Assembly: GCA_007135805.1 (NCBI GenBank)
Contig: SLID01000095.1
Span: 1-35,604, forward strand
Direction: 5' to 3'
From: Candidatus Omnitrophota bacterium
GTDB taxonomy: Bacteria; Omnitrophota; Gorgyraeia; Tantalellales; Tantalellaceae
DNA length: 35,604 nucleotides
Shown: piece after piece, positions 1-9,739 of the stretch
How the letters are laid out: the number at the start of each line of letters is the position of its first letter
Numbering within the stretch: position 1 is the stretch's first letter
Notes under the pieces: model-generated
The model's input: the letters and a program-made list of their open reading frames with translations, nothing else
Database searches by the model: none
What the model was told of the DNA's origin: nothing
Position numbers and translations under genes: made by a program

Positions 1-21
1 CTCTTGAATCTTGGACTCATT

Positions 22-48
22 TTACACCCCCTTAGAGGGTGTATTTTT
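22..48 (+). terminator. Terminator-like hairpin of a gene upstream of the window
   Basis: TACACCC-CCTTAGA-GGGTGTA stem followed by TTTTT. Confidence 0.55.
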
Positions 49-49
49 G

Positions 50-117
50 GGTAACATTAATTATGAGTCAACGATTCAATTTTTTTCTGCCTTCGGTAAC
101 ATTTAATGTGAGTCAAT
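50..117. repeat. Pair of ~23-bp direct repeats, GGTAACATTWAATKTGAGTCAA
   Basis: GGTAACATTAATTATGAGTCAA (from 50) and GGTAACATTTAATGTGAGTCAA (from 95), 45 bp apart; only a few mismatches. Confidence 0.7.
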
Positions 118-135
118 TCGATGTCCAAATTCCTC

Positions 136-164
136 TTGCGACTTGTCTTCCAATCTGTTATAAT
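136..164 (+). promoter_or_regulatory. Sigma70-like promoter of tRNA-fMet
   Basis: TTGCGA (136-141), 17-bp spacer, TATAAT (159-164); tRNA begins 24 nt downstream of the -10 box. Confidence 0.75.
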
Positions 165-187
165 CTCGGCTCTGACATAACAACTGA

Positions 188-262
188 CGCGGGGTGGAGC
201 AGAGGTAGCTCGTGAGGCTCATAACCTCAAGGTCGGAGGTTCGATTCCTTCCCCCGCAACCA
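188..262 (+). tRNA. Initiator tRNA-Met (CAU anticodon), CCA encoded
   Basis: Full cloverleaf: acceptor CGCGGGG/CCCCGCA with the initiator-type C1xA72 mismatch, A11:U24, anticodon loop CTCATAA, T-loop TTCGATT, A73 and CCA. Confidence 0.96.
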
Positions 263-271
263 AATAAAAAA

Positions 272-299
272 AACCTGCGTCCAAAAACGCGGGTTTTTT
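272..299 (+). terminator. Intrinsic terminator after tRNA-fMet (repeat unit 1)
   Basis: CCTGCGTCCAAAAACGCGGGTTTTTT. Confidence 0.85.
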
Positions 300-399
300 A
301 TTTGGGGGACATCCGCCGGGGAAAGGCGGATGCCTGATCTATTCGTCAGTTTTTCCCGGAAAACCCCTTTTTCCCGGTCAAAACTTCCTCACAGATCTT

Positions 400-463
400 T
401 GCGGGGTCAGGGACCTTGGCGTGCCGAGGGGATGCCCTGGCGGTTACCTTCCCATACAATCGA
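400..463 (+). pseudogene. Degenerate tRNA-fMet remnant (repeat copy 2)
   Basis: TGCGGGGTCAGGGACC..GGCGGTTACCTTCCCATACAA; keeps the 5' GCGGGGT and GGTT..CCTTCCC but has lost the 3' acceptor and anticodon arm. Confidence 0.6.
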
Positions 464-597
464 ATATAAAAAACCTGCGCTCAAAAACGCGGGTTTTTTA
501 TTGGGGGACATCCGCCGCAAAAAGGCGGATGTCTGATCTCTTCGTCAGTTTTTTCCGGAAAACCCTGTTTTCCGTTCAAAACTTCCTCACAGATCTT

Positions 598-661
598 TGC
601 GGGGTCAGGGACCTTGGCGTGCCGAGGGGGTCGCCCTGGCGGTTGCCTTCCCCCGCAACCA
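598..661 (+). pseudogene. Degenerate tRNA-fMet remnant (repeat copy 3), acceptor stem and CCA intact
   Basis: TGCGGGGT...GGCGGTTGCCTTCCCCCGCAACCA; last 16 nt identical to the 3' end of the intact tRNA-fMet; CAU anticodon arm missing. Confidence 0.7.
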
Positions 662-670
662 ATATAAAAA

Positions 671-698
671 AACCCGCGCACGAAAACGCGGGTTTTTT
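671..698 (+). terminator. Intrinsic terminator (repeat copy 3)
   Basis: CCCGCGCACGAAAACGCGGGTTTTTT. Confidence 0.8.
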
Positions 699-780
699 AT
701 TGGGGGACATCCGCCGCAAAAAGGCGGATGTCTGATCTCTTCGTCAGTTTTTCTCTCCCCGGGGAGGTCAGCCAATGTGA

Positions 781-809
781 TTGACACTGTCAGGCAGGTA
801 TGATATAAA
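781..809 (+). promoter_or_regulatory. Promoter of the pur operon
   Basis: TTGACA (781-786), 17-bp spacer, TATAAA (804-809). Confidence 0.75.
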
Positions 810-863
810 AAAAGCTCTTGCCATGACCTTGCGGAGTAATACTTATAAAATAAGGTGGGAAAA

Positions 864-2156
864 ATGATAAAAAGATATTCACGCCCCGAGATGTCGGGTA
901 TCTGGGACGAAGAGAACAGGTTCCAGAAAATGCTCGAAGTGGAGATACTCGCGTGCGAAGCCTTCGCGAAACTTAAACTTATCCCCGCCTCCGCCGCGAA
1001 AAACATAAAAGAAAAAGCCTCGTTCAGCCTGGAAGGCATAAACGAGATCGAGAAAGTCACAAATCACGACGTTGTCGCTTTTATAAAGAACGTTTCCGAA
1101 AGTATAGGGGATGACGCGAAGTATTTCCACTATGGGCTCACTTCCAGCGACGTTTTGGATACGGCTCTGTCTATCCAGATGGTGGAAGCCGCGGATATCC
1201 TGATAAAGGGTATTGAAAAACTATCCGGGACCCTCAAAAAGAAGGCCCTGGAACACAAAAATACCCCCATGATGGGCAGATCCCACGGTGTACACGCCGA
1301 GCCGATAACCTTCGGTCTGAAAATGGCGCTGTACTTCAGGGAAATGGAGAGGAACCTTGAAAGGATGAGAAACGCCCGTAAGAACATAGCGGTAGGAAAG
1401 ATCTCGGGCTCGGTGGGGACATTCGCGAATGTCGATCCCGATGTCGAGGAATATGTATGCGGAAAACTTGGGTTCCAGCCCGCGCGCGTTTCCAGCCAGA
1501 TAATACAACGGGACAGGCACGCCTATTACCTGAACGTAATAGCTCTTGTCGGGGCGACCCTTGAGAAAATAGCGCTTGAAGTAAGGGGACTGCAGAAAAC
1601 AGAGATAAATGAGGTCCAGGAGTATTTCGGCAAGGGCCAGACCGGGTCCTCGAGTATGCCGCACAAGAAGAACCCCATAATGTCCGAGAGAATAACGGGC
1701 CTTGCCCGGGTTTTACGCGGTAACGCCATGGCCGCGCTTGAGAATGTGGCCCTCTGGCATGAAAGGGACATATCCCATTCTTCCGTGGAGCGGGTGATCC
1801 TCCCTGATTCCTGCATTCTGCTGGACTACATGCTCGCTAAATCCGATGAACTTGTCGCGAAACTTATCGTTAACAGTGAGCGGATGCTTGAAAATATGGA
1901 TGTTTCCGGTGGGCTGGTTTATTCCCAGCATATCATGCTGGAACTGATAAAGAAGGGAGCTACGAGGATAGAGGCGTACGATCTCATACAGGGAGCCGCG
2001 CTGGCTTGTTATTCGGGGGAGAAAAGTTTCCGCGACCTTGTTATGGAAGACCCCGGGGTTAAGGGGTATCTGACCGAAAAAGAAATATCCGATTGTTTCA
2101 GCCTGGATTACCATTTACGTCATGTTGATACCATCTTCAAGAACATAGGCCTTTAA
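864..2156 (+). CDS. purB: Adenylosuccinate lyase
   Basis: ASL/fumarase signature TGSSSMPHKKNPI; MIKRYSRPEMSGIWDEENRF N-terminus; RBS AAGGTGG before ATG 864 (track start 855 is GTG). Confidence 0.96.
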   Translation: MIKRYSRPEMSGIWDEENRFQKMLEVEILACEAFAKLKLIPASAAKNIKEKASFSLEGINEIEKVTNHDVVAFIKNVSESIGDDAKYFHYGLTSSDVLDTALSIQMVEAADILIKGIEKLSGTLKKKALEHKNTPMMGRSHGVHAEPITFGLKMALYFREMERNLERMRNARKNIAVGKISGSVGTFANVDPDVEEYVCGKLGFQPARVSSQIIQRDRHAYYLNVIALVGATLEKIALEVRGLQKTEINEVQEYFGKGQTGSSSMPHKKNPIMSERITGLARVLRGNAMAALENVALWHERDISHSSVERVILPDSCILLDYMLAKSDELVAKLIVNSERMLENMDVSGGLVYSQHIMLELIKKGATRIEAYDLIQGAALACYSGEKSFRDLVMEDPGVKGYLTEKEISDCFSLDYHLRHVDTIFKNIGL

Positions 2157-2195
2157 CTTAACACCCTAAAAAAAGCGGCGTCCGGAGAGGAAAAA

Positions 2196-3221
2196 ATGAA
2201 GGGTTCACGCGGAATAACCTACAAGAAAGCGGGAGTTGACATAACAAAGGCCGATAAACTGATAAAAGATATGGCCGGGGTTATTAACGGTACCCGTGTA
2301 AAAGGAAGCATGGGGGCCGTCGGGGGGTTCGGAGGATTGTTCGACCTTTCCAAGGCGGGAAAAGGGAAAGATATTCTTGTCGCTTCCACCGACGGGGTAG
2401 GCACCAAACTTAAAGTGGCGCAGATAGCCGAAAAGCACGATACCGTGGGGCAGGACCTTGTTGCCATGTGCGTGAACGATATTTTGTGCTGCGGAGCCCG
2501 GCCGCTTTTTTTTCTCGACTATTTCGCGTGCGGAGAATTAAATAAAAAAATATGGAACGCTGTCCTGAAAGGAATAGTTGACGGATGTCACAAGGCCGGC
2601 TGTGCCCTTCTTGGAGGAGAAACGGCTGAGATGCCTGGTATGTACGCCAAAGGCGAATATGACCTCGCGGGGTTTTCGGTGGGTTCTTTGGCCAGAAAAG
2701 ATATTATCGACGGCAAAAAGATAAAACCCGGTGACGCGATACTGGGGATAGCGTCGAGTGGTTTGCATTCCAATGGATTTTCACTGGTTCGCAAGCTCTT
2801 TTCTTCATCCGAGATAAAAAAACGCCGCCGTACGTTCCTGGCGCCTACCGTCATATATGCCGGACCGTTCTCGGCTCTTGTCCGGTCAGTAGGGATAAAA
2901 GGCGCCGCGCACATAACAGGGGGAGGGATAACTGATAATGTCCCGCGGATGCTTCCCCGGGGAGTTAAAGCGGTTATCAATAAGGGCAGCTGGAAGATAC
3001 CGGTGATATTTGACGAAATAAGTGAACGGGCGGGCTTAGGGGAAAAAGAAATGTACCGGACTTTCAACATGGGTATTGGAATGGCGCTTGTTATCCCGAG
3101 TTCAGGCGCGACAAAAGCTCGAAAGATACTCCTGAAAAAGTTTGGCATGAAAAGCTGGGTCATAGGTGTTGTTGAAAAAGGCGATAAAAAGGTGGAGATG
3201 AGAAAAGGAGAGGTTGGATGA
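2196..3221 (+). CDS. purM: Phosphoribosylformylglycinamidine cyclo-ligase (AIR synthetase)
   Basis: STDGVGTKLKVA, VNDILCCGARPLFFLDYFA, GGETAEMPGMY motifs. Confidence 0.96.
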   Translation: MKGSRGITYKKAGVDITKADKLIKDMAGVINGTRVKGSMGAVGGFGGLFDLSKAGKGKDILVASTDGVGTKLKVAQIAEKHDTVGQDLVAMCVNDILCCGARPLFFLDYFACGELNKKIWNAVLKGIVDGCHKAGCALLGGETAEMPGMYAKGEYDLAGFSVGSLARKDIIDGKKIKPGDAILGIASSGLHSNGFSLVRKLFSSSEIKKRRRTFLAPTVIYAGPFSALVRSVGIKGAAHITGGGITDNVPRMLPRGVKAVINKGSWKIPVIFDEISERAGLGEKEMYRTFNMGIGMALVIPSSGATKARKILLKKFGMKSWVIGVVEKGDKKVEMRKGEVG

Positions 3222-4495
3222 ATATACTTGTTCTGGGGGCCGGGGGAAGAGAACACGCCATATGCTGGAAATTGCGCCAAAGTGAAAAAGTAAAGGAGCT
3301 ATATTGCGCTCCAGGTAACGGAGGCACGGGGTTTCACGCCACCAATGTCAACCTGGATGTCAGCAAACATAAGAAGGTCGCGTCTTTCTGCAAAAAAAAC
3401 CGCGTCGACCTGGTTGTAGTGGGGCCCGAGGCTCCTCTCGCGGTCGGGATAACCGACGATCTCCGTAAGGCGGGTATTGCCGTGTTCGGACCTTTGTACG
3501 CCGCCGCGCGCCTGGAATCCAGCAAGATATTCGCCAAAGAGCTTATGGGGCGGTATGGTGTGCCTACGGCCCGTTTCAGGGTGTTTGACGATTTTGAACG
3601 TGCCAGGACTTATATACTGGATTCAGATCTGCCGGTTGTAGTTAAGGCCTACGGGCTGGCCGCGGGTAAGGGGGTCATCATAGCCAACACTCACGAGGAA
3701 GCCATAGAATCCGCGCGCAAAATGCTTATCGGCAGGGAGTTTGGTTCGGCAGGCCGTCGCATAATAGTAGAGGAATTTCTCAGCGGCCGGGAGGCATCCA
3801 TACTGGTGGTCACCGATGGTGATGCTGTTATCCCTCTAGCTACCAGCCAGGACCACAAAAGGGCTTATGACGGGGATACGGGGCCTAACACCGGAGGGAT
3901 GGGCGCTTTTTCACCTACTCCGCTTATAGGCAAAAAAGCGTTCAAAGAGATAATGAGCAGGATAATCGAACCGACCATACGCGGCCTGAAGAACGAGAAA
4001 ATAGACTACCAGGGGGTGCTTTACGCGGGTATCATGATGACGGAAGACGGGCCTAAAGCTTTGGAATATAACGTGCGTTTTGGAGATCCTGAAACACAGG
4101 CGATATTGCCGCGCATGCGGTCGGATTTGGCGGAGCTGCTCATGAATGCCGCGACAGGTCAGCTTGCGGGTACTACTCTCGAGTGGGACGAACGCGAAAG
4201 TGTTTGTGTGGTACTCGCCGCGGAGGGATATCCCGGTGAATACGATAAAGGAAAGGAGATCACCGGAATAATAGAGGCCATGGACGCGCAGGCCATTATT
4301 TTTCATGCCGGCACGAAGTATGACGGCGATAAGCTGGTAACCTCGGGCGGCAGGGTAATGAGCGTCGTGGGAATGGGTGACGGCATGAAACAGGCGACAG
4401 AATCCGCTTACAGGGGAGTTAGCAAAATACATTTCGACGGTATGTGGTACCGTAGCGATATAGGCGCCGGAGTAGCTGCCGGGATAAATTCGTGA
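3218..4495 (+). CDS. purD: Phosphoribosylamine-glycine ligase
   Basis: [49 protein letters not shown] overlap with purM. Confidence 0.97.
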   Translation: MNILVLGAGGREHAICWKLRQSEKVKELYCAPGNGGTGFHATNVNLDVSKHKKVASFCKKNRVDLVVVGPEAPLAVGITDDLRKAGIAVFGPLYAAARLESSKIFAKELMGRYGVPTARFRVFDDFERARTYILDSDLPVVVKAYGLAAGKGVIIANTHEEAIESARKMLIGREFGSAGRRIIVEEFLSGREASILVVTDGDAVIPLATSQDHKRAYDGDTGPNTGGMGAFSPTPLIGKKAFKEIMSRIIEPTIRGLKNEKIDYQGVLYAGIMMTEDGPKALEYNVRFGDPETQAILPRMRSDLAELLMNAATGQLAGTTLEWDERESVCVVLAAEGYPGEYDKGKEITGIIEAMDAQAIIFHAGTKYDGDKLVTSGGRVMSVVGMGDGMKQATESAYRGVSKIHFDGMWYRSDIGAGVAAGINS

Positions 4496-4511
4496 ACTAA
4501 GGAGGAAAAAT

Positions 4512-5021
4512 ATGCCCAAAAAACCAGTAGTTAGTATAGTAATGGGGAGCGACTCGGATCTCCCGGTAATGCAGGAATCTTTCGCCGTTCTGGAAACGTT
4601 CGGCTTGCCATACGAAGTGAAAGTGCTTTCAGCCCACAGATGTCCCGACAAGACGGCGCTTTTTGCCAAATCGGCGGCAAAAAAAGGAATAATGGTCATA
4701 ATCGCCGCCGCCGGAGGTGCCGCGCACCTGGCCGGTGTAGTAGCCGCGCATACCACTCTGCCCGTTGTGGGTGTACCGATGAATTCGCAGCTGGACGGCC
4801 TGGATTCGCTTTTGTCGACGGTACAGATGCCCTCCGGGATACCGGTAGCCACTGTGGCTATAGGGAAAGCAGGAGCTGTAAATGCCGCCATACTCGCGGC
4901 CCAGATCGTGGCGCTCAGCTCTCCAGCTGTCAGTAAAAAAATGCGTCAGCATAAGGAAGAGCTGGTGAAAAAGGTGGAACAGAAGAACCGTAAACTTAAT
5001 TTGTCTGGTAAAAAGTCCTGA
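4512..5021 (+). CDS. purE: 5-(carboxyamino)imidazole ribonucleotide mutase
   Basis: [60 protein letters not shown]. Confidence 0.96.
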   Translation: MPKKPVVSIVMGSDSDLPVMQESFAVLETFGLPYEVKVLSAHRCPDKTALFAKSAAKKGIMVIIAAAGGAAHLAGVVAAHTTLPVVGVPMNSQLDGLDSLLSTVQMPSGIPVATVAIGKAGAVNAAILAAQIVALSSPAVSKKMRQHKEELVKKVEQKNRKLNLSGKKS

Positions 5022-5054
5022 GGCGAATGCGCCTGGCGGAACTTTACGAGAGGT

Positions 5055-5516
5055 ATGAAAGACATCAAGAAAATACTTTTTGTTTGTACGGGAAATAGCT
5101 GCAGAAGCATAATGGCGGAGGCCTATTTCAACAAGCTTATCGGCTTTGAAGATGCGCCTTTTGAGGCGAGGTCGGCGGGGACAATAGCGATCGAAGGCCT
5201 CCTTCCCTCGGATGAAGTGCTGGTACTTCTGGGTCAGGAAGCCATAAATACCACGCCTTACAAGTCAAAGCCCCTTAAGCGGGAAAATGTGGAATGGGCC
5301 GATCTTATTCTTGTTATGGCACCTGAACATAGAATGGCGGTGCTCGATATTTCACCCGGATCGGCCGAGAAAGTCAGGTTCCTGGGAGAGTTCAATCCGG
5401 TGGGGGAAGAAGTCGTTATTCCGGACCCTATCGGGCGTCCGATGGCGTTTTACCGGTCGTCTTTCGGTATCATAAAACAGTCTCTGGAGGAGTTGATCAA
5501 ATGGCTAAAAGGATAG
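5055..5516 (+). CDS. Low-molecular-weight phosphatase family protein (LMW-PTP/YwlE-like)
   Basis: P-loop VCTGNSCRS near the N-terminus; DP acid motif IPDPIGRPMAFYRSS. Confidence 0.88.
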   Translation: MKDIKKILFVCTGNSCRSIMAEAYFNKLIGFEDAPFEARSAGTIAIEGLLPSDEVLVLLGQEAINTTPYKSKPLKRENVEWADLILVMAPEHRMAVLDISPGSAEKVRFLGEFNPVGEEVVIPDPIGRPMAFYRSSFGIIKQSLEELIKWLKG

Positions 5517-5965
5517 CCGTGGGTTCTGATCACGGCGGGTTTGCCCTTAAGAAAAATGTCATCGAGGAACTTCGAAAAAAGAGGTATAACGTGTATGACG
5601 CGGGTACCCATAGCCCTGAGCCATGCGATTATCCTGATGTAGGATTCGAGTGCGCCGCCAGGGTATCCCGCGGAAAAGAAAAGAGGGCCATACTTATATG
5701 CAGGACCGGCATAGGTATGGCTATCATAGCCAACAAGCTTCCCGGTGTAAGGGCCGGGGTTTGCGACAGGCCCCTGGAGGCGGTTTCGGCCCGGGAACAC
5801 AATGACATAAATGTTCTGGTACTGGCGGCTGATCGTATATCAGTCAGGGACGCCGTGCGTATTGTTAATGTCTGGCTTTCGACGAGGGCCAGGAGGGGTC
5901 GTCACGCCAGAAGGGTCGACCGGATAAAAGAATACGAGCAAAAAGTCTTCAAAAAGAACATATAG
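5501..5965 (+). CDS. rpiB: Ribose-5-phosphate isomerase B
   Basis: [51 protein letters not shown]. Confidence 0.95.
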   Translation: MAKRIAVGSDHGGFALKKNVIEELRKKRYNVYDAGTHSPEPCDYPDVGFECAARVSRGKEKRAILICRTGIGMAIIANKLPGVRAGVCDRPLEAVSAREHNDINVLVLAADRISVRDAVRIVNVWLSTRARRGRHARRVDRIKEYEQKVFKKNI

Positions 5966-5991
5966 CGGGCATAAACGCGCAGGGAGAAAAA

Positions 5992-7263
5992 ATGGAACAT
6001 TTATATAAAGCCGATCCAGAGATATTTTCAGCTGTTTTGAAGGAAACAAAACGGCAGGAAGAGGGAATAGAACTTATAGCCAGTGAAAATTTTGTTTCGC
6101 GGGCGGTTGCGGAAGCCGCGTCCTGTTCCATGACCAACAAATACGCGGAAGGGTATCCGAGGGCGCGGTATTACGGCGGCTGTGAGTGGGTAGACCTTGC
6201 CGAGGAGCTGGCCATACAGCGCGCCAAACAACTTTTCGGCGCGGATCACGCGAACGTCCAGCCGCATTCAGGGTCACAGGCCAATCTGGCGGTATATTAC
6301 GCCGCGGTAAACCCCGGGGATACGGTGCTTGCCATGGATCTGGCATGCGGAGGGCATCTTACGCACGGCCACCCGAAAAATTTTTCGGGGATGCATTACA
6401 ATATGGTTTTTTACGGGGTTTTACCGGAAACCGAGACGCTGGACTTTGACGAAATACGAGGCAAAGCCCTGGAAACCAGACCCAAGATGATAATTGCCGG
6501 CGCTTCGGCATATCCGAGGACTATAGATTTCGCCAAGTTCAGGGAAATTTGCGACGAGGTAGGCGCGGTGCTCATGGTGGACATGGCCCATATAGCCGGC
6601 CTCGTGGCCGCCGGAGAACACCCGAGCCCGGTAGGCGTTTCCGAGTTTGTAACCACGACCACGCACAAGACCCTCAGAGGGCCTAGATCGGGCATGATAC
6701 TATGCCGCCAGGAGTTCGCCAAAAAAATAAATTCTGTCGTGTTCCCGGGCATACAGGGAGGCCCGTTGATGCATGTTATAGCGGCGAAAGCCGTCGCGTT
6801 CAAGGAAGCGCTTCGCCCGGAATTCGCGGATTATCAGAAACAAACGGTCCTGAACGCCAGGACTCTCGCGGCGGAACTGGCCTCCAGAGGGTACAGGATA
6901 GTTTCGGGAGGAACCGATAACCACCTGATGCTGGTGGACCTCAGTGATAAGGGAGTGACCGGGAAAGAAGCTGAAGCTTGTCTTGAGAAAGCGGGCATAA
7001 CCGTGAACAAGAACCTTATTCCTTTCGACAAGCAAAGTCCTTTTGTGACCAGCGGTATACGGCTAGGAACTCCCTCGGTCACGACAAGGGCGATGGGATC
7101 CGGTGAAATGGTAAAGGTCGCCGAGTTTATCGATAAGGCCATATCGTCGCGCGAAGACGACGCCCGACTTGACGCTATAAAGGAAGAGATCAGGGAAATG
7201 CTTAAAGGGTTCCCCTTGTACCCTGATTGGATAAAAGAAATGGAAGATATAGCGCGGGGATGA
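5992..7263 (+). CDS. glyA: Serine hydroxymethyltransferase
   Basis: [60 protein letters not shown]. Confidence 0.98.
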   Translation: MEHLYKADPEIFSAVLKETKRQEEGIELIASENFVSRAVAEAASCSMTNKYAEGYPRARYYGGCEWVDLAEELAIQRAKQLFGADHANVQPHSGSQANLAVYYAAVNPGDTVLAMDLACGGHLTHGHPKNFSGMHYNMVFYGVLPETETLDFDEIRGKALETRPKMIIAGASAYPRTIDFAKFREICDEVGAVLMVDMAHIAGLVAAGEHPSPVGVSEFVTTTTHKTLRGPRSGMILCRQEFAKKINSVVFPGIQGGPLMHVIAAKAVAFKEALRPEFADYQKQTVLNARTLAAELASRGYRIVSGGTDNHLMLVDLSDKGVTGKEAEACLEKAGITVNKNLIPFDKQSPFVTSGIRLGTPSVTTRAMGSGEMVKVAEFIDKAISSREDDARLDAIKEEIREMLKGFPLYPDWIKEMEDIARG

Positions 7264-7265
7264 TC

Positions 7266-7772
7266 ATGGCCAGGAAAAAAACCACTGAAAGTGTTCTTCC
7301 AAAAAAGTCCTCGAAAAGAAACGCTGAAAAACGTCCCAGCTGGGACATCTATTTTCTGGACATAGCTCATCTTGTGGCGACAAGGTCGACCTGCCTGAGA
7401 AGACAGGTGGGGACGGTAGTCGTAAAGAACAAGCAGATACTTGCCACCGGCTATAACGGGGCGCCCATGGGGATAACCCACTGCGATGAGACCGGATGTC
7501 TGAGAGAAAAGCTGCGAGTCCCCTCGGGACAGCGGCACGAGCTTTGCAGGGCGCTTCACGCCGAGCAGAACGCTTTTCTCCAGGCCGCGCGCCATGGCGT
7601 CAACCTGGACGGGGCTACCCTTTACATAACGGTACAACCCTGCGCTATATGCGCCAAGATGATCATAAACGCTGGCATAAAGAAAGTGGTTATTGACGGA
7701 AACTATCCGGACGAAATGGCGGTAGGTTTTTTACGCGAGGGGAAAGTGAATATGGTGGTGATAAAGCGATGA
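7266..7772 (+). CDS. Deoxycytidylate (dCMP) deaminase family protein
   Basis: Zn motifs HAEQNAF and [14 protein letters not shown]; start revised to ATG 7266 (or 7260) because the track start 7227 lies inside glyA. Confidence 0.93.
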   Translation: MARKKTTESVLPKKSSKRNAEKRPSWDIYFLDIAHLVATRSTCLRRQVGTVVVKNKQILATGYNGAPMGITHCDETGCLREKLRVPSGQRHELCRALHAEQNAFLQAARHGVNLDGATLYITVQPCAICAKMIINAGIKKVVIDGNYPDEMAVGFLREGKVNMVVIKR

Positions 7773-8218
7773 AGTGCCCTTTCTGCTCACATATGGACGA
7801 TAAAGTCATAGACTCGCGGATGAGCGCCGAAGGGATGAGTATACGGAGGAGGCGAGAATGCCTTAAATGCGGGAAAAGGTTCACCACTTACGAGTATGTT
7901 GAAGACACGCCAATGATGGTGGTGAAACGTAACGGTACACGCAAAAGGTTTGACAGGGAAAAGATAAAAGAAGGAATAATGAAAGCCTGCGAAAAACGCC
8001 CTGTGAGCCTTGACAAAATAGAGGAAATAATTGAAGAGATAGCCAAAGAGCTGCAAAAAAAAGCCGACCAGGAAGTAAAGACCACCAGGATAGGTACCAT
8101 GGTAATGGAAAGATTGTACGAGATAGACGAAGTGGCGTATGTGAGATTCGCCTCGGTATACAGAAGGTTCAAGGACGTATCCCATTTCCGCAAAGAGCTC
8201 GAGAAATTCCTCGGTTAA
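7769..8218 (+). CDS. nrdR: Transcriptional repressor NrdR
   Basis: [34 protein letters not shown] zinc ribbon plus ATP-cone. Confidence 0.97.
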   Translation: MKCPFCSHMDDKVIDSRMSAEGMSIRRRRECLKCGKRFTTYEYVEDTPMMVVKRNGTRKRFDREKIKEGIMKACEKRPVSLDKIEEIIEEIAKELQKKADQEVKTTRIGTMVMERLYEIDEVAYVRFASVYRRFKDVSHFRKELEKFLG

Positions 8219-8281
8219 CCGATATTGCTCCATATAACCAGATCCGTCCGGTTACATGTCCTGACAGGGCTTTGGGCGGCC

Positions 8282-9739
8282 TTATTCCAACGGCCGGAAA
8301 ATTTCCACATCAGCTGAATGCTTGCCAAGCCATTCGGTCATGACGCTTGCCCGCTTTTCAGCCATCATATTCTCTCTGATAAAACTTTTTATTTCATCGG
8401 TCAGGTCTTCTTCCGAGGCTTTATGGACATTGTCTACACGGGTTAGGAGCATTCCACGGAAAGTCACCATGGGTTCCGGAAAACCTCCCTCGCCTTTCTC
8501 CAGTGCCGATGTTACGAGCTCCCGGGCGGGGGCAAGGTCATTTATTTCAGAGTTTACGCTTAAGGGCGCGGTGGAAATTATCTCGGCGTCCGCTGAGAGG
8601 GCGGCGTCCTCAAAAGTGATCGCCCCGGAAGATATGTCTTCGAAAAGGGCCTCGGCCTTTACCTCTGCCATATCAAGGCTTTTAACGTTCCTGATAGCTT
8701 CCGCGAGACGATCTCGCGCTTCATCTAAGGAAAGAGGCCGGGGAGCTTGCCGGCCTGTTCTTTTTATCAGGAAAGCGTACCCGCTGTCGGGATGCGAAAA
8801 GAGCGGATGGCTGGTCTCTCCATCCCGAAGAGCGAAAGCGGCTTCGGAAAATCCCCAGAATTTCTCGGTCTCAGGGAGAGGATCTTCTCTGGCGAAAGAC
8901 CCTGTTTCCCCGTATTCGAGGCCTGCCTCAGCGGCTATTTCTTTGAGTGAAAAATCTTTAAGGCCGATATCCGCGTGGATATCTTCGAGTAGAAGTGAGA
9001 CACGTTCTCTTTCCTCCGTGGTCGAGTAAGGCACTTTGATATAAGCGGCTTGGGCTTTTTCATGGGAAAAAAGGCGATCCTTAGTGCGTTCAAAGGTATC
9101 CAGGACTTCCTGTTCACTGACCTCGACATCTTGAGCGAACACTTCCTTATCCAGTAGAAAGTACGACAATGTAACGCGGTTGGCGTGTTCGAAATACCGC
9201 TCGCGGATATCCTGATCCGAGACCGTTATGTCTCCGGTAAGACGGTCGCGGAACTTCATGACAAGCAGATTTTCTCTTACAAGTTCCTCGAACTGGCGTG
9301 GAGACAGGGCTATGGCGGGGTTTCTTAATATTGAGTTATATATGGCGTTATCAAAAGCCCCATCCCGCTGAAAAAGAGGATGAGAAGCTATAAAGAACAT
9401 CACCTCGCGGTTCGATACCTTAAGCCCTTCTTCTTTTGCCGACATAAGCATAAGAAGACGTTCCCAGGCCATAGTGTTCATGAGATGCTGGTCCTGGAAA
9501 AGGGCCCTTAATTGATCGTGCTCGGCGAAATAGTTAAGTATCATGTGAGCGCGTACCCCGCGCAGGCTGTCCCTGAAATTTTCCGCAGATATAGTCCGGC
9601 CCAGTATCCTGCCCGCCGGTTGAGGGCGGTCCGCGATGGAACCCACTCCCCAGAAAACAAAAGCTGGTATTATTATAAGCAGAAGCCCCGCGAGCACCCT
9701 TTTCGAGAATTTTCTGCTGCGCATTACGCTCAGGACCAT
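8282..9739 (-). CDS. SurA/PpiD-type peptidyl-prolyl isomerase, single N-terminal TM
   Basis: MVLSVMRSRKFSKRVLAGLLLIIIPAFVFWG anchor, SurA_N-like region; RBS GGGAGG on the - strand before ATG at 9739. Confidence 0.78.
   Translation of the reverse strand: MVLSVMRSRKFSKRVLAGLLLIIIPAFVFWGVGSIADRPQPAGRILGRTISAENFRDSLRGVRAHMILNYFAEHDQLRALFQDQHLMNTMAWERLLMLMSAKEEGLKVSNREVMFFIASHPLFQRDGAFDNAIYNSILRNPAIALSPRQFEELVRENLLVMKFRDRLTGDITVSDQDIRERYFEHANRVTLSYFLLDKEVFAQDVEVSEQEVLDTFERTKDRLFSHEKAQAAYIKVPYSTTEERERVSLLLEDIHADIGLKDFSLKEIAAEAGLEYGETGSFAREDPLPETEKFWGFSEAAFALRDGETSHPLFSHPDSGYAFLIKRTGRQAPRPLSLDEARDRLAEAIRNVKSLDMAEVKAEALFEDISSGAITFEDAALSADAEIISTAPLSVNSEINDLAPARELVTSALEKGEGGFPEPMVTFRGMLLTRVDNVHKASEEDLTDEIKSFIRENMMAEKRASVMTEWLGKHSADVEIFRPLE

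Larger units (their letters stand above)
256..745. repeat. ~200-bp tandem repeat (about 2.4 units): terminator, second hairpin CATCCGCC..GGCGGATG, spacer, tRNA-like remnant
   Basis: Terminator cores at 274, 474 and 673 (periods 200 and 199); shared blocks ACATCCGCCG..GGCGGATG, TTCGTCAGTTTTT, CAAAACTTCCTCACAGATCTTTGCGGGGTCAGGGACCTTGGCGTGCCGAGGGG. Confidence 0.93.

Noticed and set aside
256-745. Possible CRISPR or ORF cluster in the repeat region (ORFs 330..536, 421..735, 481..681, 597..803, 605..1060)
   Set aside because: Repeat unit is ~200 bp with no spacer structure, and the ORFs run through terminators and tRNA remnants; non-coding tandem repeat
2588-3280. 230-aa antisense ORF opposite purM
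   Set aside because: Low-complexity Pro/Ser-rich shadow of a well-supported purM; no RBS or family motifs
3911-4891. 326-aa antisense ORF opposite purD/purE
   Set aside because: Shadow ORF spanning two genuine genes
6834-7637. 267-aa antisense ORF opposite glyA and the deaminase
   Set aside because: Overlaps two confident genes; composition atypical
864-8218. pur-rpiB-glyA-dCMP deaminase-nrdR stretch as a novel operon
   Set aside because: Ordinary nucleotide/one-carbon housekeeping linkage seen in many bacteria; only the phosphatase residue was worth noting
8322-9029. 235-aa + strand ORF inside the PpiD-like gene
   Set aside because: Ser/Arg-rich shadow of the - strand PPIase gene, which has a signal anchor and RBS
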